Of a DNA stretch of 64,000 nt, positions 55,582 to 63,975 are shown piece after piece. The notes beneath the pieces are model-generated. The model made no database searches. It was not told the DNA's origin and saw only the letters and a list, made by a program, of their open reading frames with translations. The DNA is from Fibrella aestuarina BUZ 2 (lineage in GTDB: Bacteria; Bacteroidota; Bacteroidia; Cytophagales; Spirosomataceae): the NCBI RefSeq assembly GCF_000331105.1, contig NC_020054.1, forward strand, positions 3,594,478 through 3,658,477. The letters run 5' to 3'. Positions within the stretch are counted from its first letter, which is position 1; each line of letters begins with the position of its first letter. The position numbers and the translations under genes are program-made.

Positions 55582-55713
55582 ACGTTGATCAGATTTGGTA
55601 AAGCAGGGGATGTATTAACCCTCTTTTAACGACACATTTTGGCGTCGGAGGGTTGGAACGGCTGCCGAAATTGCGGCTGTCATGTACTTTTACAGGTCTA
55701 CCAGAAAGCCCCC

Positions 55714-56778
55714 ATGACACCCACAGACAAACTCATTTACAAATTTCACCGCATCTTCGGCCTCGTTGGCGGCCTCTTCATCCTGATGCTGAGCCTGACG
55801 GGTTGCATCCTCCTCTTCGATAACGCCATCGATGGCCTGCTGAACCCCGACACGGTGGCCGTGCAGCCGGGTCCGCAACGCCAGCCCTACGACAAGGCCA
55901 TCGCCACCCTGAAACAACACTACCCCGACGCCCAACTGCGCAACCTGGTGCTGTACAGCAGCCAGCCGAACCGCGCCCTGCGGGCCGACGTGCAGAAAGG
56001 CAAGCAGCGCCTGTGGGCTTACGTCAACCCCTACACGGGTACGTTCTTGGGTGAGCGCGACGCCGAACGGGCGTTTGTGCGCCAGGTACGTCAGCTGCAC
56101 GAACACCTGCTAATGCCGCCCGTTGGCGACTGGATTCTGTTTGTGGTGGGGCTGTGCCTCGTCGGGTCGGTGCTGACGGGTACGTGGTATTACCGGAAAT
56201 CGCTGTTGAGCGTGTTCAAGATTGGGGTTCGCTGGAACAAGCCCAAACGGCTGGTCTACGGCGATTTGCACAAATACCTCGGCGTGGTAGCGCTGCTGTT
56301 TCTGCTGATTATTGGCGCTACCGGTACGTTCTTCCACTGGGAACACATCGAACGGTCGCTGGGCGGTGGCCCCCGGCGGCCCGGTCCGGGCGAGGCTCGG
56401 CCCCCCGTGGCGATGGTCGCAAGTGTCGATGCGCTGCTGGCGAAGAGTGCCAGCAACGTACCTGGCTTTGTGGCTGATGTAGTGAACTTCCCCGATGAAC
56501 CCGGCAAGCCGCTTGTGGTGCGGGGCAACGGCGCCGACGCCAATCCGTTTCTGGGCAAGTTCACCTCGTCGGTTGAATTCGATGCGCAATCGGGCGACGT
56601 AACCAAGGTGTTTCGGGCGGGCGAGGCCGATGTCGAATACAAAGTCGAGCACGTTTTCGAGGAACTGCACTTCGGCCGATTCGGTGGCGTGGCGACCAAA
56701 GTCCTGTATTTCGTACTGGCCCTGTGCATGACTGTCGTGACGGCCACGGGCCTGCTGGTCTGGTGGGTGAAGCGCTGA
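55714..56778 (+). CDS. PepSY-associated transmembrane protein
   Basis: A 354-residue inner-membrane protein with four predicted helices: residues about 15-35, about 145-165, about 195-215 and the C-terminal about 325-350. The N-terminal FHRIFGLVGGLFILMLSLTG and DLHKYLGVVALLFLLIIGATG repeats, each with a His before a helix, are typical of PepSY-TM proteins, often linked to iron uptake or reductase activity. PepSY-like periplasmic segments lie between helices. Start at ATG 55714; the longer frame begins at a TTG. Confidence 0.88.
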   Translation: MTPTDKLIYKFHRIFGLVGGLFILMLSLTGCILLFDNAIDGLLNPDTVAVQPGPQRQPYDKAIATLKQHYPDAQLRNLVLYSSQPNRALRADVQKGKQRLWAYVNPYTGTFLGERDAERAFVRQVRQLHEHLLMPPVGDWILFVVGLCLVGSVLTGTWYYRKSLLSVFKIGVRWNKPKRLVYGDLHKYLGVVALLFLLIIGATGTFFHWEHIERSLGGGPRRPGPGEARPPVAMVASVDALLAKSASNVPGFVADVVNFPDEPGKPLVVRGNGADANPFLGKFTSSVEFDAQSGDVTKVFRAGEADVEYKVEHVFEELHFGRFGGVATKVLYFVLALCMTVVTATGLLVWWVKR

Positions 56779-56806
56779 TAGAAAAAACGGCAAGTCTTTC
56801 GCTTTT

Positions 56807-56840
56807 TAAGCCTATTCTTAGTGAGAATAGGCTTATTTTA
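56807..56840 (+). terminator. Intrinsic terminator after the PepSY-TM gene
   Basis: A perfect 12-bp stem (56807-56818 with 56824-56835) precedes a T-rich end. Confidence 0.85.
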
Positions 56841-56876
56841 TGCCTTTAAGTGCATAAGCTATTTTGTCCCTACTTT

Positions 56877-59800
56877 ATGAATAAACATACTTTTTTGTGT
56901 GGTATGGCTCTGGCCGGTGGCCTGCTGACGACACTGGCCGATGGGTCGGTGCTGGCGCAGGTACGTGCTACCACCGCCGCGCCAGCCACCGCCGGAGCCG
57001 CCACGAAGCGGATTCTGGTTTTCTCGCGAACGAAGGGCTTCCGGCACACGTCGATTCCGGCCGGGCAGCGGGCGTTGATGGCGATGGGTCAGCAGAACGG
57101 GTTTGCCGTTGACACGACCGAAGACGCCGCCAAGTTTACCGAAGCCAACCTGAAACGCTACAATGCGGTGGTCTGGCTGTCGACGACGGGCGACGTGCTC
57201 GACGACGTGCAACAGGCCGCTTTTGAACGCTACATTCAGGCTGGTGGTGGGTACGTGGGTATCCACGCGGCCACCGACACCGAATACGGCTGGGCCTGGT
57301 ACAACAAGCTGGCGGGCGCGCAGTTTGCGTCGCACCCTGGTAACCCCAACGTGCAGGAGGGCGAAGCCTACGCTGTGAATAAAAACCACGCGTCGATGTT
57401 TGGCTTCCCCGATCGCTGGAAGATCAAGGATGAGTTCTACGACTTCAAGAACTTTAACAAGGCGGTGAACGTGCTTGTCAAGATCGACGAGAAAACGTAC
57501 AAAGATGGCAAAATGGGCGACGACCACCCGATGTCGTGGCAGCATGACTTCGACGGAGGGAAAGCCTTTTACACCAACTTCGGCCACCCCGACGAGACGT
57601 TTACCAACCCGGTGTTTATGAAGCACCTGCTGGGCGGTTTGCAATCGGTAATGGCCGAACGCCTCGACTACGCCAAAGCTAAAACGCAGCCGTTCCCTGA
57701 AGAGAACCGCTTCGAGCGTAAAGTGCTGGTCGACAAGCTCGATGAGCCCACGGAACTGGTGGTGCTGAAGAACGGGAAGGTGCTGTTTGGCGAGCGCAAA
57801 GGCCTGCTGAAAGTGTATAACCCCACCACCGGCAAAACCAAGATCGCGGCCCGCATGCCCGTGTATACCAAGCACGAATACGGCCTGATGGGTGTCAATG
57901 CCGACCCGAATTTTGCGGCCAACAAACGGTTGTACCTCTATTACTCGCCTGATGCGGCGGTGTTTGGTACCGATACCGCTCAGCACCTGTCGGAGTTTAC
58001 CTACGACGATGCCCGCGATACGCTGCTGATGAATACCGAAAAAATCCTGCTGCGCGTGCCCGTGAAGCGGACCGACTGCTGCCATACGGGCGGGTCGATC
58101 GCCTGGGACCGGCAGGGTAACCTCTACCTCTCGACCGGCGATGATACCAACCCGTTTGCCTCGCAGGGCTTCGCGCCCATCGACGATCGGCCGGGGCGGG
58201 GTGGCTGGGATGCCCGCATGACCAGCAGCAACACCAACGACCTGCGCGGTAAGATTCTACGCATCAAACCCAACGGTGGCGGTGGCTATAGCATTCCGAG
58301 TGGTAACCTCTTTCCGGAAGGCACTGCCAAAACCCGTCCCGAGATTTATGTGATGGGCAACCGCAACCCGTACCGTATCTCAGTGGATCAGCGCACGGGT
58401 TTCTTATATTGGGGCGAAGTGGGCCCCGACGCGGGTGAGAACCGGGAGAACCGCGGGCCGCGCGGGCACGACGAAATGAACCAGGCCCGCAAAGCCGGTT
58501 ATTATGGCTGGCCGCTGTTTGTGGCCGACAACCGGCCTTACCGCGCCTTTGCCTTTGCCGACAGCACCGTGGGCGCACCCTTCGACGCGATGAAGCCCAT
58601 CAACAATTCGCCCCACAACACCGGGCTGACCGAGTTGCCACCGGCGCAGAAAGCCTACATCTACTACCCCTACGCCGACTCGCCTGAATTTGGTGCGATT
58701 GTGGGCAAAGGTGGCCGTAACGCCATGGGTGGCCCCGTTTATTACTACGACGACTATCCGGAAACAAAAGTGAAGTTCCCGCGCCATTACGACGGTAAGT
58801 TCTTCGCCTACGACTGGATGCGCGACTGGATTAACCCCGTGACGATGACGCCCGAGGGCGACTTCGTGCAGATGGAGCGCTTCCTGCCCAACACGAAGTT
58901 TTCGCACACCATCGACATGCAGTTTGCGGATGATGGCAGCCTTTACACCCTCGAGTATGGCCAGAACTGGTTTGCCCAGAACGATGATGCACGCCTGTCG
59001 CATATCACCTACAACGCCGGAAACCGTCGGCCCGTAGCCGTGGTCGCTGCCAGCAAACAGGTTGGTGCTGCACCGCTGAAAGTGACCTTCGATACCAAGG
59101 GTACGATGGATTACGATGGCGATGCGGTGAAATACGCCTGGAATTTTGGTCCGGGCATTCCGGCCAGTACGGCGGCTAACCCGAGTGTTACGTTCGCCAA
59201 GCCGGGCATTTACACCCCCACGCTGACCGTAACGGATGCCGCCGGTAACCGCACCACGCAGACCGTGACCATCAAAGTAGGGAACGAGATGCCAACGGTC
59301 AATGTGGCGGTGAAGGGCAACAAAACCTTCTATTTCCCGCAGAAACCCATTGCCTATCAGGCGAGCGTAATGGATAAGGAAGACGGTGCCCTCGACAAAG
59401 GCATCAGCGCTGAGGATGTCACGATGACCATCAACTACATCGAAGGCTTCGACAAGACGGTACTGGCACAGGGTCATCAGGCCAATCTGGGCTTTTCGAC
59501 GGGTAAACGCCTGATCGAACTGAACGACTGCAAAGGCTGCCACGCTATCGACAAAAAGTCGATTGGGCCTGCCTATATCGACGTAGCTCGCAAGTACAAA
59601 GGCCGCACCACACGGTTCGGGGCGCTGGCGCAGAAGATCATCACCGGCGGCGGCGGCGTCTGGGGCGAGCAGGCCATGAGCGCCCACCCGCAGGTGAAAC
59701 GCGAAGAAGCTGAGGACATGGTGAAATACATTATGTCGCTGGCCGACGAGAAGATGGCTAATAAACAGCCGCTGGCCGGTACGTATGCTCCTGAAGCACA

Positions 59801-60293
59801 GAAGAAAGAGGGATCGTACGTATTAACGGCGACCTATACCGACCGTGGCCACGGCCCGATTGGCCCGCTGACAAGCACGTCGACGCTGGCCCTGCGCAGC
59901 CCCAATGTGAAAGCGGTTAGCTTCGACGATAAGAAGGGCATCATGACGTTCAAGCTCCCGACGGGGTCAGAAGCGGCGGTTGGCCTGGCCAACGGCAGCT
60001 ACCTCGCCTACAACGACATCGATCTGACTGGTATTTCGGGTATCAAAGCAACGGTGTTTGCCTCGGCAGCCCGGTCGGCTGGTGGTAAGTTGGAAGTACG
60101 GGTCGACTCGCCCACCGGCCCCTTGCTGGGTGATGCCGATGTGAAAGCAGGCGATACGGGTCCGGTGAACATCCCGTTCAGGAAGCCTGAAGCAGGCATG
60201 CACAAGCTGTATCTGGTCTTCGTCAACCCCAACGCTGGCTCAAAAGCGTTAATGGCCGTGGACGCCATGACGTTTGAGACATCGGGGATGTAG
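56877..60293 (+). CDS. ThuA-glucose/sorbosone dehydrogenase-PKD-cytochrome c fusion protein
   Basis: A 1138-residue exported protein with a signal peptide (to about residue 28, VLAQ). A ThuA-like domain (about 40-260; ILVFSRTKGFRHTSI, IHAATDTEYGW) is followed by a glucose/sorbosone dehydrogenase-like propeller (about 275-710; TDCCHTGGSIAWD, PDAGENRENRGPRGHDEMNQ). A PKD domain (about 715-800) and a cytochrome c domain with haem motif Cys885-x2-Cys888-His889 (DCKGCHAID) come next. A C-terminal carbohydrate-binding-like domain (about 970-1138) ends the protein. It is likely a periplasmic PQQ-type sugar oxidation enzyme that passes electrons through its own haem. ATG 56877 preferred over GTG 56850. 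Confidence 0.92.
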   Translation: MNKHTFLCGMALAGGLLTTLADGSVLAQVRATTAAPATAGAATKRILVFSRTKGFRHTSIPAGQRALMAMGQQNGFAVDTTEDAAKFTEANLKRYNAVVWLSTTGDVLDDVQQAAFERYIQAGGGYVGIHAATDTEYGWAWYNKLAGAQFASHPGNPNVQEGEAYAVNKNHASMFGFPDRWKIKDEFYDFKNFNKAVNVLVKIDEKTYKDGKMGDDHPMSWQHDFDGGKAFYTNFGHPDETFTNPVFMKHLLGGLQSVMAERLDYAKAKTQPFPEENRFERKVLVDKLDEPTELVVLKNGKVLFGERKGLLKVYNPTTGKTKIAARMPVYTKHEYGLMGVNADPNFAANKRLYLYYSPDAAVFGTDTAQHLSEFTYDDARDTLLMNTEKILLRVPVKRTDCCHTGGSIAWDRQGNLYLSTGDDTNPFASQGFAPIDDRPGRGGWDARMTSSNTNDLRGKILRIKPNGGGGYSIPSGNLFPEGTAKTRPEIYVMGNRNPYRISVDQRTGFLYWGEVGPDAGENRENRGPRGHDEMNQARKAGYYGWPLFVADNRPYRAFAFADSTVGAPFDAMKPINNSPHNTGLTELPPAQKAYIYYPYADSPEFGAIVGKGGRNAMGGPVYYYDDYPETKVKFPRHYDGKFFAYDWMRDWINPVTMTPEGDFVQMERFLPNTKFSHTIDMQFADDGSLYTLEYGQNWFAQNDDARLSHITYNAGNRRPVAVVAASKQVGAAPLKVTFDTKGTMDYDGDAVKYAWNFGPGIPASTAANPSVTFAKPGIYTPTLTVTDAAGNRTTQTVTIKVGNEMPTVNVAVKGNKTFYFPQKPIAYQASVMDKEDGALDKGISAEDVTMTINYIEGFDKTVLAQGHQANLGFSTGKRLIELNDCKGCHAIDKKSIGPAYIDVARKYKGRTTRFGALAQKIITGGGGVWGEQAMSAHPQVKREEAEDMVKYIMSLADEKMANKQPLAGTYAPEAQKKEGSYVLTATYTDRGHGPIGPLTSTSTLALRSPNVKAVSFDDKKGIMTFKLPTGSEAAVGLANGSYLAYNDIDLTGISGIKATVFASAARSAGGKLEVRVDSPTGPLLGDADVKAGDTGPVNIPFRKPEAGMHKLYLVFVNPNAGSKALMAVDAMTFETSGM

Positions 60294-60398
60294 AAAAGTA
60301 GTTTAACGTTAAAGGTCCAAGGTCCAACGTGGCTGACGCTTGTATAAACTCGCGTCAGCCACGTTGGACCTTGGACCTTTAACGTTAAACTACTTTTC
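60293..60398. repeat. Perfect 47-bp intergenic palindrome
   Basis: Arms 60293-60339 and 60352-60398 are exact complements with a 12-nt loop. The left arm includes the last base of the ThuA-gene stop codon. The right arm supplies the final four codons and stop of the convergent TMEM220 gene. It contains GGTCCAAGGTCCAACG tandem units and a GGCTGACGC apex. It would act as a bidirectional terminator. Confidence 0.95.
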
Positions 60399-60738
60399 TC
60401 CCTAGCCACGCCATCAGGCCCATCGCCAGTGCGCAAATTGCCAGACCACCCGATTCGCGGGCCAATTCGATGTTCATTGTTTTCATGCCGACTTCGTTCA
60501 GCAGAAAGCCCTCGAAGGCCGGTGGCCATTGGCTGATGGCAGCACCCAAGTAAACGACGGTCATCAGCCAGTAAAACCACGACGGCACGGGCCGACCGCC
60601 AAAACCGACAACAGCAAGCAGACAGGCTAGGGCGGCGAACCCATAGATGGGCACCCATACCTGCGGGTCGGGGTCGTTGTATTGAACCGCCGCGAATACG
60701 ACGAAGAGGAGCGCGAAACCAAGGGCGAGGTATTTCAT
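60385..60738 (-). CDS. TMEM220-family membrane protein
   Basis: A 117-residue protein with about four transmembrane helices. The segment VQYNDPDPQVWVPIYG is the diagnostic TMEM220 motif. Function is unknown in any organism that I know of. The start is moved to ATG 60738, because the longer frame is translated through a hairpin. The last four codons and stop lie inside the 47-bp palindrome arm, so its C-terminus is shaped by the repeat. Confidence 0.88.
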   Translation of the reverse strand: MKYLALGFALLFVVFAAVQYNDPDPQVWVPIYGFAALACLLAVVGFGGRPVPSWFYWLMTVVYLGAAISQWPPAFEGFLLNEVGMKTMNIELARESGGLAICALAMGLMAWLGRKVV

Positions 60739-60751
60739 GGCAGGAGCAAGG

Positions 60752-60803
60752 GGCAGGCAAGGAGGTCGATCGGCACGCGTGTCGATCGACCTCCTTGCCT
60801 GCC
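60752..60803. repeat. Perfect 21-bp inverted repeat
   Basis: Arms 60752-60772 and 60783-60803 are exact complements with a 10-nt loop, followed on the plus strand by a T5 run. It lies between the TPR gene and TMEM220 gene (both minus), just after the TPR stop. Confidence 0.92.
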
Positions 60804-60806
60804 TTT

Positions 60807-61535
60807 TTAGTTGGCACAATACGACGCTACGGCGTTGGCGGCATCGGGATAGCCGAGTTTCTGCGCCTGTTTGAGGCTAAGGCAGGCGGCGTCGCGCTGT
60901 TCGGCCAGTAGCTGAGCCAGACCTAGTCCGTAGAAGGCTTTGCCGAAACTCGGATTGGCGGCCACACAAGCCTGAAAATCGGCGATGGCACCGGGCAGGT
61001 CCTTCTGGTTGAAACGCAGATTCCCCCGGTTATACAGCGCCAACGCGTTGCGCGGATTCAGCTTGATAGCCTGATCGAAATCGGTGAGGGCGGGCTGGGT
61101 CTGGCCTTGTAGCGCAAACAACTGTCCCCGGTTCAGGTACGTGTCGGACGTCGAGTTTTTGGCCGTGTCGGGTGCCAGCCGAATGGCCTCCGAATAATCC
61201 TTAAGAGCCCCCGGGATGTCGCCCTGACTCGTTTTCAGCAGCGCCCGGTTGTAATAGGGCCGGTAGAAGTCGGGCTTTAGTTTCAGTGCCTGCTCGTAGT
61301 CGAGTTGGGCATTGGCGTATTCTTTCAACTCGAAATAAGCCGCGCCACGGGTAACGAAGGCGTCGGCATTGTCGGGATCCGACTCAATGGCGGCATTTAG
61401 CGCCTGCACGGCCTCGCGCGATTTTCCTTCCCGCAGCAGCTGACGCCCCTGCTGAAGTTGCTCGTCGGAGGCGTTACAGGCAAAAAGAATCAATAGGGTA
61501 CTTTGTATGAGAAGTGACGAAAAAAACGAGCGCAT
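60807..61535 (-). CDS. TPR-repeat lipoprotein
   Basis: A 242-residue protein with a hydrophobic N-terminus and lipobox-like LFAC (Cys21), so probably lipidated. Residues about 28-225 form five to six tetratricopeptide repeats (for example AFVTRGAAYFELKEYANAQLDYEQAL). It is a protein-interaction scaffold, partner unknown. The start is ATG 61535; the longer frame would put a 27-residue extension before the signal. Confidence 0.87.
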   Translation of the reverse strand: MRSFFSSLLIQSTLLILFACNASDEQLQQGRQLLREGKSREAVQALNAAIESDPDNADAFVTRGAAYFELKEYANAQLDYEQALKLKPDFYRPYYNRALLKTSQGDIPGALKDYSEAIRLAPDTAKNSTSDTYLNRGQLFALQGQTQPALTDFDQAIKLNPRNALALYNRGNLRFNQKDLPGAIADFQACVAANPSFGKAFYGLGLAQLLAEQRDAACLSLKQAQKLGYPDAANAVASYCAN

Positions 61536-61689
61536 GGCGTACTGAGAGTAGAGTAAAAAGCTGAATGATAAGGTGTCACGGGGCAAGAGGTGGCCCATGA
61601 CGGGCGCAAGACACATTGTGCCTGCTTTCCTAGGCCGTCGAAATCGCTCAAAATTACCGCTAAGGGCTTTACAAATCCGTAATGTTTCT

Positions 61690-61697
61690 TACTTTTG
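61690..61697 (+). promoter_or_regulatory. Bacteroidetes-type -7 element of the SRP RNA gene
   Basis: TACTTTTG matches TAnnTTTG, placed so that transcription would begin at about 61701, the first base of the terminal stem. A weak -33 (CTTTAC, 61667-61672) lies 18 bp upstream. Confidence 0.7.
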
Positions 61698-61700
61698 CAG

Positions 61701-61793
61701 CGGCAAATCGGTGCTACCAGCTCCTGCTGAATCCCCCAGGTCTTGACGGAAGCAAGGGTAGGTGGTCGTAGCGGTGAGACATTCGATTTGCCT
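61701..61793 (+). ncRNA. ffs: Signal recognition particle RNA, small bacterial type
   Basis: A compact hairpin RNA that binds Ffh and guides co-translational insertion. The terminal stem is exact: 61702-61710 pairs with 61784-61792. The conserved domain IV region CCAGGTCT...GGAAGCAAGGG is present at 61737-61757. The apical loop TGAC (61744-61747) belongs to the URRC tetraloop class known for SRP RNAs. It is followed by a T-run, preceded by a consensus-like promoter element and sits in a gap between divergent TPR and galK genes. No ORF competes. Confidence 0.93.
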
Positions 61794-61801
61794 TTTTTTT
61801 T
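61791..61801 (+). terminator. T-run terminator of SRP RNA
   Basis: The end of the terminal stem runs into about nine consecutive T. Confidence 0.75.
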
Positions 61802-61906
61802 GCCCAAAAGTCAACAGTCAAGGTCCAATGTTCACGATTGCTATGCCTGAGGTATACTATCCTGAGCCTTGGACTTTGGCCGTTAAACCCAGTACCCAAT
61901 TCCTAG

Positions 61907-63082
61907 ATGAACCTTCCCGAATCGCTCTCCGCCCAGTTTGTGCAACGTTTTGGAGAACAGCCCACGTTGCTCAAATCACCCGGTCGGGTAAACCTGATTG
62001 GCGAACATACCGACTATAATGGTGGCTTCGTGCTGCCCGCAGCCATCGACAAAGGCATCTATATGGCCGTTGGCCCGCGCTCTGACCGGCAACTCCATTT
62101 TACGGCGGCTGATCTGAATAGCACCTACACCGGCTCCCTCGATCAGGTGAAACCCGCCTCGAAAGGCTGGGCCAATTACCTCCTCGGGGTTATCGAGCAG
62201 GTGCAACGGGATCAACAACTGCCGGGCGGCCTGAACGTCGTTTTTGGTGGTACGATCCCCATTGGGTCGGGGCTGTCGTCGTCGGCGGCGCTGGAAAACG
62301 GCGTGATTTTCGCCTTAAACCACCTCTACAAGCTGGGTATGGAGCGCGTGCCGATGGCCCTGCTGTCGCAACGGGCCGAGAATCAGTTTGTGGGCGTGCA
62401 GTGTGGCATCATGGATCAGTTTGCGTCGATGATGGGCCGAGCCGGTAACGTGATCAAACTGGACTGCCGTTCGCTTGAGTACGCCTACGCGCCACTGAAC
62501 ATGACGGGCTTCCGCATCGTGCTGTGCGACTCACGGGTGAAACACTCGCTCGCCTCGTCGGAATACAACACGCGCCGGGAAGAATGCGAAGCTGGCGTCG
62601 CGATCATCCGGACCAACGAGGCCGACTCGGGTAGCAGCGACCACATTCGCAGCCTGCGCGACGTAACGATGCCCATGCTCGACACGTACCTGCGCGATCA
62701 GAACCCGCTGCTTTACCGCCGCTGCGCTTACGTGGTGCAGGAAAACCAACGTCTGCTCGATGGCGTGGCCGATCTGGAAGCGGGTGACATTGCCGCTTTT
62801 GGGCAGCGTATGTACGGATCGCACGAAGGACTAAGCCACTGGTACGAAGTAAGTTGTCCCGAGCTGGATGTGCTCGAAGACATTGCGCGCAATCACCCCG
62901 GCGTGCTGGGCGCACGTATGATGGGCGGCGGCTTTGGTGGCTGCACCATCAACCTGGTTCGCGAGGAGGCGCTGGCTGACTTTGAAGACACCATCCGGCA
63001 GCAATACCTGGCCCGCACCGGCAAAGAGACCCTGATCTACAGCACCGTCATCGAAGACGGCACGCATCTGATAGAGGTATAA
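61907..63082 (+). CDS. galK: Galactokinase
   Basis: A 391-residue GHMP kinase phosphorylating galactose at C1 for the Leloir pathway. The galactokinase signature GRVNLIGEHTDYNGG, the ATP loop PIGSGLSSSAALE and the third motif GGGFGGCTIN are complete. Normal length. Other gal genes are not in the window; the flanking gene is a transaldolase-like aldolase after a hairpin. Start at ATG 61907, after a quasi-palindromic leader (61812-61884) that has GGTCCAA/TTGGACTT units. Confidence 0.97.
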   Translation: MNLPESLSAQFVQRFGEQPTLLKSPGRVNLIGEHTDYNGGFVLPAAIDKGIYMAVGPRSDRQLHFTAADLNSTYTGSLDQVKPASKGWANYLLGVIEQVQRDQQLPGGLNVVFGGTIPIGSGLSSSAALENGVIFALNHLYKLGMERVPMALLSQRAENQFVGVQCGIMDQFASMMGRAGNVIKLDCRSLEYAYAPLNMTGFRIVLCDSRVKHSLASSEYNTRREECEAGVAIIRTNEADSGSSDHIRSLRDVTMPMLDTYLRDQNPLLYRRCAYVVQENQRLLDGVADLEAGDIAAFGQRMYGSHEGLSHWYEVSCPELDVLEDIARNHPGVLGARMMGGGFGGCTINLVREEALADFEDTIRQQYLARTGKETLIYSTVIEDGTHLIEV

Positions 63083-63101
63083 GTTTCCTTCAGCGTTCAA
63101 G

Positions 63102-63151
63102 GTTTTCAGTTGGCTGACGCGCCAGCAATCACGCGTCAGCCAACTGAAAAC
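63102..63151. repeat. Perfect 20-bp inverted repeat sharing its apex with the 60293 palindrome
   Basis: Arms 63102-63121 and 63132-63151 are exact complements. The apex-proximal GGCTGACGC and GCGTCAGCC are identical to those of the palindrome at 60293-60398, although outer arms differ. It lies between galK and the aldolase gene. Confidence 0.9.
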
Positions 63152-63208
63152 TCAAAACTCTAAACGGAAAACTCTATTTTTACCCCCAACACAATTCCAC
63201 TTTAGCAC

Positions 63209-63868
63209 ATGAAATTCTTCATTGATACGGCCAACCTCAACGACATTCGGGAGGCACAGGACATGGGTATCCTCGACGGCGTCACCACCAATCCGTCCCT
63301 GATGGCCAAAGAAGGCATCACGGGTAAAGACAACGTACTGCGCCACTACAAGCAGATTTGCGAAATCGTGGAAGGCGACGTAAGTGCGGAGGTGATCGGG
63401 ACGACCTTCGACGAGATGATCCGCGAAGGTGAAGAACTGGCCGAACTCGATGATAACATCGTGGTGAAGATTCCGATGATCAAGGATGGCGTGAAAGCGC
63501 TGAAATACTTCTCGGAAAAGGGCATCCGTACCAACTGCACGCTGGTGTTCTCGGCGGGGCAGGCGCTGCTGGCCGCCAAAGCCGGGGCTTCGTATGTGTC
63601 GCCGTTCGTGGGTCGCCTCGACGACGTGTCGACCGACGGGATTGAGTTGATCGAGCAGATTGTGACCATCTACCGCAACTACGGGTTCACCACCGAAGTG
63701 CTGGCGGCGTCCATTCGCCACCCGATGCACGTAATTCAGTGTGCCGAAATCGGGGCCGACGTGATGACTGGTCCGCTGAGCGTGATGACGGCGTTGCTCA
63801 ACCACCCCCTCACCGATATCGGCCTGGCCAAATTCCTCGCCGACCACAAGAAAGCAGGTACGTTGTAG
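63209..63868 (+). CDS. Transaldolase-like / fructose-6-phosphate aldolase family protein
   Basis: A 219-residue short transaldolase (TalC/FSA type). The start [17 protein letters not shown] and loop DGVTTNPSL are characteristic. The Schiff-base Lys is Lys87 (VVKIPM), and the phosphate site is in the strand [12 protein letters not shown]. Length equals that of the small subfamily. It is either a pentose-phosphate transaldolase or a fructose-6-phosphate aldolase; the sequence alone does not settle which. A near-consensus -7 (TATTTTTA) is about 30 bp upstream. Confidence 0.93.
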   Translation: MKFFIDTANLNDIREAQDMGILDGVTTNPSLMAKEGITGKDNVLRHYKQICEIVEGDVSAEVIGTTFDEMIREGEELAELDDNIVVKIPMIKDGVKALKYFSEKGIRTNCTLVFSAGQALLAAKAGASYVSPFVGRLDDVSTDGIELIEQIVTIYRNYGFTTEVLAASIRHPMHVIQCAEIGADVMTGPLSVMTALLNHPLTDIGLAKFLADHKKAGTL

Positions 63869-63873
63869 CCTAT

Positions 63874-63975
63874 CTAATGTATAATGAAGGATGTATAGTT
63901 TATAATGTATTTTGCTCAGATATATACGTTTGGCAAACACTCATTATACATCATGCATCCTTCGTTATACATTAG
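63874..63975. repeat. Inverted repeat with ATGTATAATGAAGG units
   Basis: Arms 63874-63893 and 63956-63975 match at 19 of 20 positions. Further AATGTATAATG-like copies continue to the window end (63990-64000), so the element may extend beyond it. Confidence 0.8.
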
